In this document: piece after piece, positions 1-8,029 of the stretch
Numbering within the stretch: the first letter of the stretch is position 1
Layout: every line of letters starts with the position of its first letter
DNA from: an uncultured Rickettsiales bacterium
Lineage (GTDB): Bacteria > Pseudomonadota > Alphaproteobacteria > Rs-D84
DNA: 36,194 nucleotides
Assembly (NCBI GenBank): GCA_900550565.1
Contig: URSG01000010.1
Coordinates: 1 to 36,194 of the forward strand
Direction of reading: 5' to 3'
Made by a program: the position numbers and the translations under genes
Notes under the pieces: generated by a model
Told to the model about the DNA's origin: nothing
What the model saw: the letters and a program-made list of their open reading frames with translations, nothing else
The model's database searches: none

Positions 1-1309
1 TCTTTTTTACGATATTACTGGTCACCAACGCGCCCGTTGTCCCCAGCACGACCGCCGCAATGGAATCAGACGCCAAACGTGCGGTGTTAAAATTACCATC
101 TGCATTTTTCCACACAGACACCTTGAAATCACCAGACATCGCGTTCAGTTTTTTATACACAGACGTTATTTTCGCCCGGGAGTCTTTTTGTTCTGAACTG
201 ACCAACGCCGCGCCTTTGACACACTTGCCGTCTTTTAATTCATAGCCCTGTTTGATACATTCACATTTGTCACCGGTCCACTTGGCGTCAGCAACCTTGT
301 CACATTTTGTCACCTCGGGATTAGGAACACATTTTTTGTTATCTGGCGAATAGATTTGTCTCGTATCCAGACATACACACTGGTTGTTTTTCCATTCGGC
401 AACTGACTTGTCCAAATTCTTACAGTTCGTTTTGTCTGTTGGGACACATGCATTTTGGTCATTACGGCTATATCTGGCTGTACATTCACAGACATTGCCA
501 TTCAGGACCAGATATTTTTCTGATGCACACGAACACTTTTTGTTCTTCCACGTTCCACCAGATTCTTCACAGGCCTGTTTACCACCTGTTGAAGAATTGC
601 TTGGCGTAACCTGTTGAACAACTGTTGTATTTTTGTGGACTACCACCGTCGACTGTGATGACGCGGTTGTAGTGGTTTTCTTGGTCGGTACCGGCGTGGT
701 TGTGCCACCGGTTTTCTCGGGTTTCTGACCAAGATTTTGTGTTTCTGTTAATTTTTTCGTTATGCCACTGTGGTCCTGTTTCTGTGACATCTTATCAGCC
801 GTCAATACGCATAACTTATGACGATAGGGTTCCTCATAAAATTTGGCACCCGGATACCGTGTTGCTGCCCAGGGTCCTTTGGGTGTTGCCACTTTTTTCC
901 AGGTTACTCCCGGTTCCGTTTGGTTTCCCCATTCTTGATAACAATCATAAAGAGTCTTTAGCTCCCATTTATCTGCCGCGCCTGTGTTTGCATAACATCT
1001 GTAAAGTACGGGTTTGGTGTAACGACTGCCCTTGTGCACACTGTTTTTATCCAGTAAAAGCCAGGTTCCTGTCGCACACTGTTTTGAGTCGCATTCCCAC
1101 ACATGGCCAGAGCCAGTTATATCAAAATCAAAATCTTTTTTTTCATAATTTTTTTTTGCTTCGTCGAACGTTCCCCAGAATTGATAAACATACTCATCGT
1201 CATCTGGATCTTGGGCTGCTACGTACGAGACGTGTTTTACGCCACACGCGGCCATTGACACATTTGGCAGTATTAAACAAAGTCCTAAAAACAATGAAAA
1301 AAATCTCAT
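1..1309 (-). CDS. Cys-rich tandem-repeat secreted protein, 3' end cut by window edge
   Basis: An open frame of 436 codons runs without a stop from ATG at 1309 off the left edge, so it lacks a visible C-terminus. GGGGGAT lies about ten bases before the ATG. Residues 1-20 form a signal peptide ending SMA. Residues 20-190 are a unique domain with scattered Cys and Trp. Residues about 195-233 are a Thr-rich linker. Residues about 245-365 hold three imperfect repeats of 30-45 residues, each with a Trp, then Cys-x-Cys, then a closing Cys followed by Val (for example KWTGDKCECIKQG and DGKCVKG). Near the edge is a hydrophobic Ala/Gly/Val stretch ending NIVKK, resembling a membrane-spanning zipper. 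The even cysteine spacing suggests a disulfide-bonded periplasmic or surface protein (inference). No family recognised; function unknown. Confidence 0.85.
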   Translation of the reverse strand, partial: MRFFSLFLGLCLILPNVSMAACGVKHVSYVAAQDPDDDEYVYQFWGTFDEAKKNYEKKDFDFDITGSGHVWECDSKQCATGTWLLLDKNSVHKGSRYTKPVLYRCYANTGAADKWELKTLYDCYQEWGNQTEPGVTWKKVATPKGPWAATRYPGAKFYEEPYRHKLCVLTADKMSQKQDHSGITKKLTETQNLGQKPEKTGGTTTPVPTKKTTTTASSQSTVVVHKNTTVVQQVTPSNSSTGGKQACEESGGTWKNKKCSCASEKYLVLNGNVCECTARYSRNDQNACVPTDKTNCKNLDKSVAEWKNNQCVCLDTRQIYSPDNKKCVPNPEVTKCDKVADAKWTGDKCECIKQGYELKDGKCVKGAALVSSEQKDSRAKITSVYKKLNAMSGDFKVSVWKNADGNFNTARLASDSIAAVVLGTTGALVTSNIVKK

Positions 1310-1534
1310 ACCCTTATCCCCCTTTTTATGCCGAAAATAAACAGGCGTTTAAAAACGACATTTCAATTTGTATTCTAATGTCCTTATTTTACCATATTTT
1401 TCACCCCCGACCAAGAACAAATTTACGCCATATCCAGGGTCGCCGGGGAAAATACAAAACAATGCTATATTTATAAAAAAATTATTTATCGTATGCGCGC
1501 ACACAGGATTTCGCCCGGCGCACAGCCACATTTT
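1310..1534. other. AT-rich intergenic spacer
   Basis: This 225-base gap between the Cys-rich gene and dnaA, both on minus, holds the ribosome binding site of the former. A loose pairing (TGTGCGC with GCGCGCA, read on minus around 1490-1520) followed by a run of T could end dnaA transcription, but it is weak. No small gene with a convincing start is seen. Confidence 0.4.
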
Positions 1535-2809
1535 TTATTTATATTCTGAAACCATTTGATTGATTTGCGCCGCCAAAACCAAATCAGACTGTTTCTGTTT
1601 TTCAATTTGCGCCAGGCCATAAACAACCGTTGCGTGATCGCGACCGCCAACATAACCACCAATTTCAGCCAACGACAGGTTTGTTGCGCCCTTTAATACA
1701 GCCATCATTGTTTGGCGTGCGATAACCAATGCACGTGCGCGACCGCGACCGCAAACCGCGTCATACGAAACGCCCAACTTTTCACACATATTGCGAACCA
1801 TCGCCAATGGTGTCTTGGCACGCTGTAATGTGTCCGCCAACAGGCGCGACGCAACCGTCATATCAACCGATGCACCCATCAAATCTGTATATGTTTTAAT
1901 CTTGGTCGCAATGCCAGAAATCAAATGACCGTCGGCCGATGTCCGCGATGCCAATTCAGTTGCAACGTTCGCGCTGACCCCGGCGCGCATCAACATTACA
2001 CGACGAACGTTTGCATTGGGCGCGACAACATCTGCGACCAGGCCAGATGCCATAACAGACTGGGCGCGACGGTCAAAACCCGTCAGGTTGTTTGGCGCAG
2101 TGCACGCTGTTAAAACAATATTCTTGCCGGCGTTGCGCAAATCAGATACCAACTGGATAAATTCGTCGCACGTCGCACGCTTGCCCCCCAGTGCCGTAAC
2201 GTCGTCCAAGATAAATGTGTCGCAATTACGACAATAATCCTTGAACGCAAATATTGTGCGATCATGCAACGCGCGTGTGAATTCCGATACAAACTGGGCG
2301 CCTGTCATCATAATCGTACGACCAAACGACGCAGAACAAATGCAACGCGCCAACAACGATTTGCCACAACCAGACGCACCATAGATAAACAATGGCGAAA
2401 ACGCAACGTGGCCAGATGCCAATTTCTTGCACGCAGATAATACAAACGCATTTTCATCAGACGCAACAAATTCATCAAAGTCCGCCACATTATCACGCGC
2501 AACCGGCGCCGGTGAAAATGTCTGGGTCGCGTTGTCGTTGGCAACCGATGTCGCCACGGACGTATTACGAACAGAAATTTTTACCGCCAAACCAAATTCA
2601 TCTGCAACAGATGTCAATAACGCACCATAGGCCCCAGAAATAAAATCAGCCGAAAACTGATTCTGGGCAACCAAGGCCAACACGCCGTCTGTGATATTAA
2701 ATTGTAATGGTGAAATCCAGGACGTGAACGCAGCAGAATCCATTTTTGCGGCAATGGCCCCCTTGATAGTTTCCAAGTCAGTCATTTTTTTTGTCGCCGC
2801 TGCCTGCAT
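1535..2809 (-). CDS. dnaA: Chromosomal replication initiator protein DnaA
   Basis: This is the ATP-dependent initiator that binds DnaA boxes and melts the origin. Residues 1-80 are domain I and about 81-115 a short linker. AAA+ domain III follows, with Walker A GASGCGKS at about 144-151 and Walker B FILDDV at about 199-204. Domain IV carries the DnaA signature GGRDHATVVYG near residue 395, used for box recognition. At 424 residues it is slightly short for the family, mostly through the reduced linker. The frame is open 20 codons further upstream, but ATG at 2809 is chosen because AAGGAAGGAGA sits just before it. dprA lies upstream on the same strand, separated by an AT-rich leader with two inverted repeats. 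No DnaA-box cluster is visible here, so this is not argued to be the origin. Confidence 0.96.
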   Translation of the reverse strand: MQAAATKKMTDLETIKGAIAAKMDSAAFTSWISPLQFNITDGVLALVAQNQFSADFISGAYGALLTSVADEFGLAVKISVRNTSVATSVANDNATQTFSPAPVARDNVADFDEFVASDENAFVLSACKKLASGHVAFSPLFIYGASGCGKSLLARCICSASFGRTIMMTGAQFVSEFTRALHDRTIFAFKDYCRNCDTFILDDVTALGGKRATCDEFIQLVSDLRNAGKNIVLTACTAPNNLTGFDRRAQSVMASGLVADVVAPNANVRRVMLMRAGVSANVATELASRTSADGHLISGIATKIKTYTDLMGASVDMTVASRLLADTLQRAKTPLAMVRNMCEKLGVSYDAVCGRGRARALVIARQTMMAVLKGATNLSLAEIGGYVGGRDHATVVYGLAQIEKQKQSDLVLAAQINQMVSEYK

Positions 2810-2870
2810 GTCGTTTCTCCTTCCTTTCAGAGTTTCCTGCCAGCGCAAGAGTGTAAAAATCACCTGCACA

Positions 2871-2910
2871 TAAACGCTAAATTTTACTGGGTCATAAAAT
2901 TTAGTGTTTA
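2871..2910. repeat. 16-bp inverted repeat in the dnaA leader
   Basis: Arms at 2871-2886 and 2895-2910 (TAAACGCTAAATTTTA and TAAAATTTAGTGTTTA) are complementary except for one G-T pair, with an 8-base spacer CTGGGTCA. It lies 61-101 bases upstream of the dnaA ATG. The AT-rich stem without a T tract argues against a terminator. An operator or leader hairpin controlling dnaA is the likelier reading (inference). Confidence 0.75.
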
Positions 2911-2994
2911 TGTTAGCCCTACTTTTAAACCCTCTCGCTTTTTGTTTTTGGACCGAGCGTTTTACTTCTCAATCGTTTTGGATACGTCAGTTAA

Positions 2995-3023
2995 GTTATA
3001 AGATATATTTTGATTTTCAACAA
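2995..3023 (-). promoter_or_regulatory. Candidate dnaA promoter
   Basis: On minus, TTGTTG (3018-3023) and TATAAC (2995-3000) are separated by 17 bases. Transcription would start near 2988 and give a leader of about 180 bases carrying the 2871-2910 hairpin. The -35 match is only partial. Confidence 0.35.
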
Positions 3024-3048
3024 AATGTTAAACGTTTTTTTAACATTT
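3023..3048. repeat. 10-bp inverted repeat between dprA and dnaA
   Basis: AAATGTTAAA (3023-3032) and TTTAACATTT (3039-3048) are perfect complements around a 6-base loop. It lies about 75 bases past the dprA stop and abuts the candidate dnaA -35. It could be a weak dprA terminator or a regulator site; the sequence does not decide. Confidence 0.6.
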
Positions 3049-3121
3049 ATTTTTTGACAACGATTCGTTTTTTTGCCAGATTTCCGCGCTTTGTATATAC
3101 ACTGTATAGACATAAAAAGTT

Positions 3122-4156
3122 TTATACGCGAACATATCCGCCCGTCGTTTTTCGCACCAACCCCTGCAATTCCAAGACCACCAAATCGCGTTTTATTTCC
3201 GAAATATTTTTTTTGACAATTTCTGCCAATACAGAATCGGATACCGGAATTGTTCCTATTTTATCCAACAGCGAATTTTCCGATTCGCCTTGTTCTGATT
3301 TTTTTTGCTTTTGTTCTGATTTTTTCATCACGGTAAAAAAATCAGACGCGCCAACGCACAATTCTGCGATTCCTGATTTTATCAACGAATTCGGTCCAAT
3401 CCCACGGGAATCCGACGGATGCGACGGTATCGCGTATATTTTTCGCCCAATGTCATTTGCGAATCGGGCGGTTCGCATACTGCCGGAATTCATATCTGCC
3501 TCGCCCAGAATCAATTTTTCCCCGATTCCTGCGACCCAGCGATTGCGCTGGACAAAATTTGTTGCCACTGGAACGAATCCGACCGGCATTTCACTGATAA
3601 TAACACCACGCGCCAATATTTCTTGATACAGCGATTCGTTTTCAGTTGGCCAAATATAATCGGCCCCGCCGGCCAAAACCGCGATTGTCTGGGCATTACC
3701 CACCGCACGCAACGCACCACGATGCGCGGCGGTGTCTGTTCCAATGGCCATACCAGACACAACTGCAATCCCGTGCGTGGCAAATTGCGTTGCCATATCT
3801 GCGATAAATTCCATACCGGCGGCCGTTGCGTGACGTGTTCCAACCATTGATACCGCACTGTGACGCAATGTTTCCAGATTTCCGCGCGCCGTAATTACCG
3901 GCGGATGATTTCGCACACTGCGCAGACGCGCCGGATACAAATCATCATCATCACATATATAATGTATATCCAATTCTGATGCGCGTGCCATTTCACGCAT
4001 AACCGAATCGCGATGTGCCACCGTCGGATTCAGTGTCGCCACCGCCGCCGCCACATCCCCATCAAATCGCGCAATCAAGTCGTTATAACGCGCCGGCCCA
4101 ATGCCTGGCGTGCGCAGAATCAATAATTTATCCAACAAATTATTCATACCAATCAT
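3122..4156 (-). CDS. dprA: DNA-processing protein DprA (Smf)
   Basis: DprA binds incoming single-stranded DNA and loads RecA during natural transformation. The 344 residues show an N-terminal helix-hairpin-helix-like region (TPGIGPARYNDLI). The Rossmann-fold DNA-binding core follows, with MVGTRHAT, VVSGMAIGTDTAAHRGAL and FVQRNRWVAG. The C-terminal winged helix (about 295-344) ends in GLVRKTTGGYVRV. An acidic/lysine linker rich in K, E and Q separates core and tail. Two ATGs (4156 and 4147) have equally weak ribosome binding sites; the longer is given. No other competence gene is in the window; the pilus genes nearby are of the type IVb class. Confidence 0.95.
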   Translation of the reverse strand: MIGMNNLLDKLLILRTPGIGPARYNDLIARFDGDVAAAVATLNPTVAHRDSVMREMARASELDIHYICDDDDLYPARLRSVRNHPPVITARGNLETLRHSAVSMVGTRHATAAGMEFIADMATQFATHGIAVVSGMAIGTDTAAHRGALRAVGNAQTIAVLAGGADYIWPTENESLYQEILARGVIISEMPVGFVPVATNFVQRNRWVAGIGEKLILGEADMNSGSMRTARFANDIGRKIYAIPSHPSDSRGIGPNSLIKSGIAELCVGASDFFTVMKKSEQKQKKSEQGESENSLLDKIGTIPVSDSVLAEIVKKNISEIKRDLVVLELQGLVRKTTGGYVRV

Positions 4157-4190
4157 ATAACCAAAATCACATATATATTAAAAGTAAAAA

Positions 4191-4210
4191 ACGTCCCAGA
4201 TGTGGGACGT
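4191..4210 (-). terminator. Intrinsic terminator after the 4235-5083 gene
   Basis: Perfect 8-bp stem ACGTCCCA / TGGGACGT with a 4-base loop, flanked by A and T runs on both sides. On minus it follows the stop at 4235 and precedes dprA. Confidence 0.85.
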
Positions 4211-4234
4211 TTTTTAATCTGAACACTTATATAA

Positions 4235-5083
4235 TTACGATTCCCAGATTTGCAACAGGCCTTCGTAATCAAATTTCTGGCATTCTTCGGGCTTTTCCGT
4301 GCCTTTCCAAATGTCTTTGTCACATTCAGTGCGTAATGCTTTCAGCTGGCGACCGAATTCTTCGTATTCTGCCGCCTTGTCTTTCTTTAATACCAGCAAC
4401 TGACTGCGCAACTGTTCATTTTGACTCAGCGATTTTTGTCCTTCAACCGAACCACCAATCAACTTGTTTCCGAACAATTCCATAATACCGACACCAACGG
4501 CCGCGCCACCAACCGCGCCACCAACCGTTGCCCAGGTACGTGCAGACTTTTTCGCGTCCAAAATACGTTTTTTAATCGTGCCTTCGTCCGCCCATTCGCC
4601 ACACGTAATTGTGCGTCCCATTTCAAAATATTTCGCCGGAACATCGGCCACGCTGATTTTAGAATCAGACGATTTCAATTCAACACGAACAAAGCACGTA
4701 TTGTTTTTCGGTTCTTCTACGTCTTCTACCATACTGGCATAATTGTTCAGGTTGCTGTATCGCGATGCCCAAACAAACGTATTTCCAATGCCGATATTAT
4801 TATTTATGCACGCGTTTTTTTCTTTTTCGCGCTTATCAACAACCGGTGCCGCCACTGGGGCTGGTTCAACACGAACGCTGGACTTGCTAACATCGGCCGA
4901 CGCAACCGAACTGACACTTGTTGATGTCGCCATCGCCGCCAGTTGATTTTTGGACGCAATTGCGCGTGGCGCACTTTCCACCATTTGTGCCTGGACAGAA
5001 CGACGGGACTGGCCCGCAGGTGTCAACGCAACCGCCGGCGACACAACCGCACAACATAAAACAAACGAAAATATTTTATTCAT
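4235..5083 (-). CDS. Secreted protein with glycine zipper and C-terminal coiled coil
   Basis: Unknown family, 282 residues. ATG at 5083 is chosen over an upstream ATG because GGGGGGAT precedes it and it begins a clear signal peptide ending in PAVA at about residue 18. After an Ala/Ser/Val-rich region (to about 95) comes a domain with three well-spaced cysteines (NACINN, NTCFVRV, ITCGEW). Next is a glycine zipper, ATVGGAVGGAAVGVGIMEL (about 185-205), typical of a membrane-inserting or oligomerising helix. A charged heptad-like region (about 220-265) and a last Cys pair follow. The layout (signal peptide, cysteines, small-residue hydrophobic helix) resembles the edge gene at 1-1309. A periplasmic or outer membrane structural role is an inference. 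Confidence 0.85.
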   Translation of the reverse strand: MNKIFSFVLCCAVVSPAVALTPAGQSRRSVQAQMVESAPRAIASKNQLAAMATSTSVSSVASADVSKSSVRVEPAPVAAPVVDKREKEKNACINNNIGIGNTFVWASRYSNLNNYASMVEDVEEPKNNTCFVRVELKSSDSKISVADVPAKYFEMGRTITCGEWADEGTIKKRILDAKKSARTWATVGGAVGGAAVGVGIMELFGNKLIGGSVEGQKSLSQNEQLRSQLLVLKKDKAAEYEEFGRQLKALRTECDKDIWKGTEKPEECQKFDYEGLLQIWES

Positions 5084-5116
5084 TATATATCCCCCCTGGG
5101 TACATTCTTTGGGGAT

Positions 5117-5122
5117 ATTATA
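5117..5122 (-). promoter_or_regulatory. -10 element for the 4235-5083 gene
   Basis: TATAAT on minus, preceded by TGG, about 35 bases upstream of the ATG at 5083. No good -35 hexamer is visible. Confidence 0.45.
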
Positions 5123-5156
5123 CCATAAAATCCACTTAAAATAAAGGCGAAATACA

Positions 5157-5187
5157 ATCAAGGCGGTCAAATATTGACCGCCTTGAT
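5157..5187. terminator. 14-bp hairpin after plsY
   Basis: ATCAAGGCGGTCAA (5157-5170) pairs perfectly with 5174-5187 around a 3-base loop, directly after the plsY stop. The T run is better in the plus direction; on minus it is only TTGATTGTATTT. Confidence 0.7.
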
Positions 5188-5188
5188 A

Positions 5189-5776
5189 TTATTTTTTCCA
5201 TTTCCATTCTATTTTGGATTCTGTGCCACCGACCAGACGACCGATGTTTTCACGATGTCGCCACAGGCATACCAACGCAATCGCTAAAAACGCAAAACCT
5301 ATTTGCACGTCCATAACGAAACCCAGAATCGGCATTAAACAGAATACAACAACCGCACCCAATGACGAAATCCCCGAAGTCAGCGCGACAATCAACCACT
5401 CTATCCCGCATATTACAAACATCAATGGGTTTATCGCCAACAGCACGCCGAACAGTGACGAAATCCCCTTGCCACCATGGAAACGCAACCACACAGGATA
5501 GCAATGCCCAATAATCGCAACAAATCCACACCACGCGCCAAACGCCGCGCCGCCCAACGCACGCCCCAGCAATACTGCAACGATTGCTTTGGCCATATCC
5601 AGCAACCAAACAACCCCGGCCATACGCAAACCACCCACGCGCATAACGTTTGTTGCACCGATATTACCACTGCCAACCTTGCGCAAATCGCCCCGCCCCA
5701 TCAGGCGCGTGAACACCAATCCCATAGGGATAGAACCCAATAAATAAGAAATAATTATCGTAATTGCATATATCAT
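5189..5776 (-). CDS. plsY: Glycerol-3-phosphate acyltransferase PlsY
   Basis: This integral membrane enzyme transfers acyl from acyl-phosphate to glycerol-3-phosphate, making lysophosphatidate, the first step of phospholipid synthesis. The 195 residues are typical of the family. The three conserved cytosolic motifs are visible: GSGNIGATNVMR near residue 36, FHGGKG near 103 and a late GIEWL..LTSGISSLGA region. Several hydrophobic helices are interspersed, starting with the first 20 residues. AAGGAAA lies upstream of the ATG. It is divergent from rpsT. Confidence 0.95.
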   Translation of the reverse strand: MIYAITIIISYLLGSIPMGLVFTRLMGRGDLRKVGSGNIGATNVMRVGGLRMAGVVWLLDMAKAIVAVLLGRALGGAAFGAWCGFVAIIGHCYPVWLRFHGGKGISSLFGVLLAINPLMFVICGIEWLIVALTSGISSLGAVVVFCLMPILGFVMDVQIGFAFLAIALVCLWRHRENIGRLVGGTESKIEWKWKK

Positions 5777-5787
5777 TTTATTTTTCC

Positions 5788-5815
5788 TTGATTTTGTGTT
5801 TGTTTTTTATAGAAT
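5788..5815 (+). promoter_or_regulatory. rpsT promoter
   Basis: TTGATT (5788-5793), 16-base spacer, TAGAAT (5810-5815). Start near 5822 leaves a leader of about 28 bases with the ribosome binding site. Confidence 0.5.
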
Positions 5816-5849
5816 AACAGGAAACTTTCATAAATAAAAGGAAAATAAA

Positions 5850-6110
5850 GTGGCAAATCATAAGTCATCTGAAAAAAGAATTTCTGTCACGGCCAAGAAA
5901 AATGCCGTGAACACCGCCCGTCGCAGTGCTGTTAAAACTGCTACGAAAAAGGCATTGGTTGCAATTGAATCTGGGGACAAGGCTGCGGCAACAACCGCTG
6001 CACGTGCCGCAGAAAGCAAGATTATGAAATCTGCTGGCAAGGTTATGCCAAAACAGCGTGCTGCACGCAAGATTTCACGTCTGGCGAAAAAAGTTTCCAA
6101 AATGGCATAA
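5850..6110 (+). CDS. rpsT: 30S ribosomal protein S20
   Basis: Small basic protein of 86 residues that binds 16S rRNA in the 30S body. The sequence is Lys/Ala/Arg-rich from MANHKSSEKR through NTARRSAVKTATKKAL to RKISRLAKKVSKM, matching S20 end to end. The start codon is GTG at 5850 with AAAAGGA eight bases before it; no ATG is available in a sensible position. Monocistronic: its own promoter and a strong terminator flank it. Confidence 0.97.
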   Translation: MANHKSSEKRISVTAKKNAVNTARRSAVKTATKKALVAIESGDKAAATTAARAAESKIMKSAGKVMPKQRAARKISRLAKKVSKMA

Positions 6111-6133
6111 TGCCGTTGTGGCAAAATATATTT

Positions 6134-6157
6134 GGCGCACATTTCTGTGCGCCTTTT
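6134..6157 (+). terminator. rpsT terminator
   Basis: GGCGCACA (6134-6141) pairs with TGTGCGCC (6146-6153) around a 4-base loop, followed by TTTT. Confidence 0.9.
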
Positions 6158-6171
6158 GTTGCATAAAAAAA

Positions 6172-6190
6172 CGCCCCACAATCTGGGGCG
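6172..6190. terminator. Second hairpin after rpsT
   Basis: CGCCCCA / TGGGGCG with a 5-base loop, A run before and ATTTTTATTT after; usable from either side. Confidence 0.7.
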
Positions 6191-6217
6191 ATTTTTATTT
6201 GCTTTTTTCGTTTTTCC

Positions 6218-6320
6218 CTGGCCGGGGGCCATTGCCCCACGGGGACTTTATTTTGTCCCGACAATGCGCGCCACAACCACGTTCTGTCGCACCAGGGTGC
6301 GTTGACGCGACGCGCTTACA
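6218..6320. other. Gene-free GC-rich stretch with several small hairpins
   Basis: Between the rpsT and secretin terminators lies a segment richer in G and C than its flanks. Short hairpins are GGGGC/GCCCC at 6225-6238, GGGAC/GTCCC at 6242-6259, and GTCGC...GCGAC at 6286-6311 enclosing GCAC/GTGC. No promoter was found for it and no known RNA was recognised; the signal-recognition-particle RNA core was looked for and is absent. Confidence 0.35.
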
Positions 6321-6330
6321 CAAAATAAAA

Positions 6331-6350
6331 AAACCGGCATTTGCCGGTTT
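6331..6350 (-). terminator. Terminator of the pilus operon
   Basis: AAACCGGCA / TGCCGGTTT with flanking A and T runs, immediately beyond the secretin stop at 6357. Confidence 0.88.
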
Positions 6351-6356
6351 TATTTT

Positions 6357-7985
6357 TTAATTCAGTGGCGCACCCCAATGCTGTTGTATTGTGCGTTCTG
6401 CGTCCATCGGGCTGACCAACACCTGGGGCGTCAGGATAACGACCAGTGTATCACGTGTCGCCGTTGTTTCGCGCGAACCCGACAGTGCCATAAAGTCTGG
6501 ATCACCCAAACCATAACGCGTATCGTTATTGGTCTGTTTTTCAAATCCAGATACAACCAACATCTGGCCAGATTCCATAATAACTTCTTGCATAAAACTG
6601 CGTTCTTCTACTTCGGGCAACTGTAATGTCACCTCGCCAATGGTTTGGGTTGACATTTTCAGCAATTCACGCACCGACATACGGAACAGCAACAGAATCT
6701 TGCCGTTTTCCAAAACATTTGGCAACAGTTGCATTGAAAATCCTGTTTCCAAATCGTCCTGGTCAACAGTGCTGGATTCAACCGTTGTAAAATTACGTGA
6801 TTCAAAACGTTTGATGTATCCTGTGGTCTTGGTATTGTTCACAGGTGCCACACGGTTGCTGCGCGTTGTGACGCCAACGTTTGTGACCAACGATACCTTG
6901 CCCTGCTTTGCCAATGCTTCTATCAATGCGTTACTGCCTGCGCCACGTGCCAGCGAACCATTTTTAATCTGGTCTGGGGTATATGCACCCGGAACTGTTG
7001 ACGAGCCTTCTATGTGTGTCGCCCCTGTCAATCCCGACACCGTATTAGACAGAACTGCGATGTTCATTGAACTGGCCTCGGTCGTGGCCAAATTATTTTT
7101 CGGATTTGCAACAATATTCAGCCCAGACGCACTGTTGATCGCCGCCGCCAGATTCAGGCCAAATGCCGAATCGTTTGAAATTGACACCTGTAAAACTTTG
7201 ACGTCAATGGTCACCAACTGGGACAGACGTTTATTCTGTTTGTTGATATATTCGCCAACGCGCGTCAAAACCGACGGTGGCGCAGTGACGGTGATTGTTC
7301 CCAAACTGCGCGACACGGTAAAGTCTGCATTATCAGTCTTGCCGATAATCCCAGAAATTGCCTTTTCAATTTCGTCCCACTCTTTTAACGTGGATTCCAA
7401 CGCAACCTGGTTGCCATCATCGGTTTGAACGGCAGTCTGGTATGATACATCAGTCCCCAGCGCATATAATGTAAATGTCTTGGTTTCTGTTTCATAGAAA
7501 ACGATTGACGTTTTATCATAATACCACAGCAAATCTAAATCCGTCGCCACCTGGGACAACAGGCCAGACAATTTGCCGGTATATGCAACATTGATTGTCT
7601 TTTTCAATTTTTCAGAATTCACCTGGCTGTCAATTTTAATCGGGATTCCCGTCATAGAATGAACGTCATTTGCCAAGACCTGTAATGTGACAGGTTCATT
7701 TAACAAAATTGTAATACCAGTATCTGTTTCAAATTGTGACGGCAAATTATTTTTGTGTTCCAAAACCGTTGACTTGTTGCCCAACCATACGCCCTCGGAC
7801 ATAGAAACGGTATCGCCACTGGCCACCTTGGCGCGCGGATTTTTGGCCATTTCAAATGCGTCATACGCATTGATAAAATCCTGGTCAACTGTTGACGCCA
7901 CCTTGGCAGATTCTTTGACTGTGCACCCGGCCAGTGCAAGAACCAACGCGCCGCACATAAAAATTATCTTTACTGGTTTTATCAT
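6357..7985 (-). CDS. pilN: PilN-like type IVb pilus secretin lipoprotein
   Basis: Secretins form the ring through which the pilus crosses the outer membrane. A lipoprotein signal peptide ends in lipobox LAGC with Cys21. Residues about 85-160 resemble a secretin N-domain (VTLQVLANDVHSMTGIPI). A ring-building region follows (about 220-260, SLGTITVTAPPSVLTRVGEYI), then the secretin core. The core has FSMQLLPNVLENGKILLLFRMSV and ends in a SGFEKQ / RDTLVVILTPQVL region. Its 542 residues fit the PilN family of R64-type pili. AGAAGGA precedes the ATG. It lies 44 bases after the TcpQ/PilL-like gene in one operon. No ATPase, inner membrane core or pilin gene is in the window, so the rest of the system must be elsewhere or absent. 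Confidence 0.88.
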   Translation of the reverse strand: MIKPVKIIFMCGALVLALAGCTVKESAKVASTVDQDFINAYDAFEMAKNPRAKVASGDTVSMSEGVWLGNKSTVLEHKNNLPSQFETDTGITILLNEPVTLQVLANDVHSMTGIPIKIDSQVNSEKLKKTINVAYTGKLSGLLSQVATDLDLLWYYDKTSIVFYETETKTFTLYALGTDVSYQTAVQTDDGNQVALESTLKEWDEIEKAISGIIGKTDNADFTVSRSLGTITVTAPPSVLTRVGEYINKQNKRLSQLVTIDVKVLQVSISNDSAFGLNLAAAINSASGLNIVANPKNNLATTEASSMNIAVLSNTVSGLTGATHIEGSSTVPGAYTPDQIKNGSLARGAGSNALIEALAKQGKVSLVTNVGVTTRSNRVAPVNNTKTTGYIKRFESRNFTTVESSTVDQDDLETGFSMQLLPNVLENGKILLLFRMSVRELLKMSTQTIGEVTLQLPEVEERSFMQEVIMESGQMLVVSGFEKQTNNDTRYGLGDPDFMALSGSRETTATRDTLVVILTPQVLVSPMDAERTIQQHWGAPLN

Positions 7986-8029
7986 TTATCCTTCTCCCTG
8001 TGACGATGGTTGACACAATCCCACAATTT

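Noticed and set aside
700..1476. 258-codon plus-strand open frame
   Set aside because: It is the antisense of the Cys-rich minus gene, has no binding site and gives a low-complexity, implausible protein.
2870..3121. Possible replication origin next to dnaA
   Set aside because: No cluster of DnaA boxes is visible, and in many alphaproteobacteria the origin is not beside dnaA.
6218..6320. Signal recognition particle RNA
   Set aside because: The conserved core loop sequence of bacterial 4.5S RNA is not present on either strand.
6529..7428. 299-codon plus-strand open frame
   Set aside because: Antisense shadow of the secretin, whose domains and start are clear.
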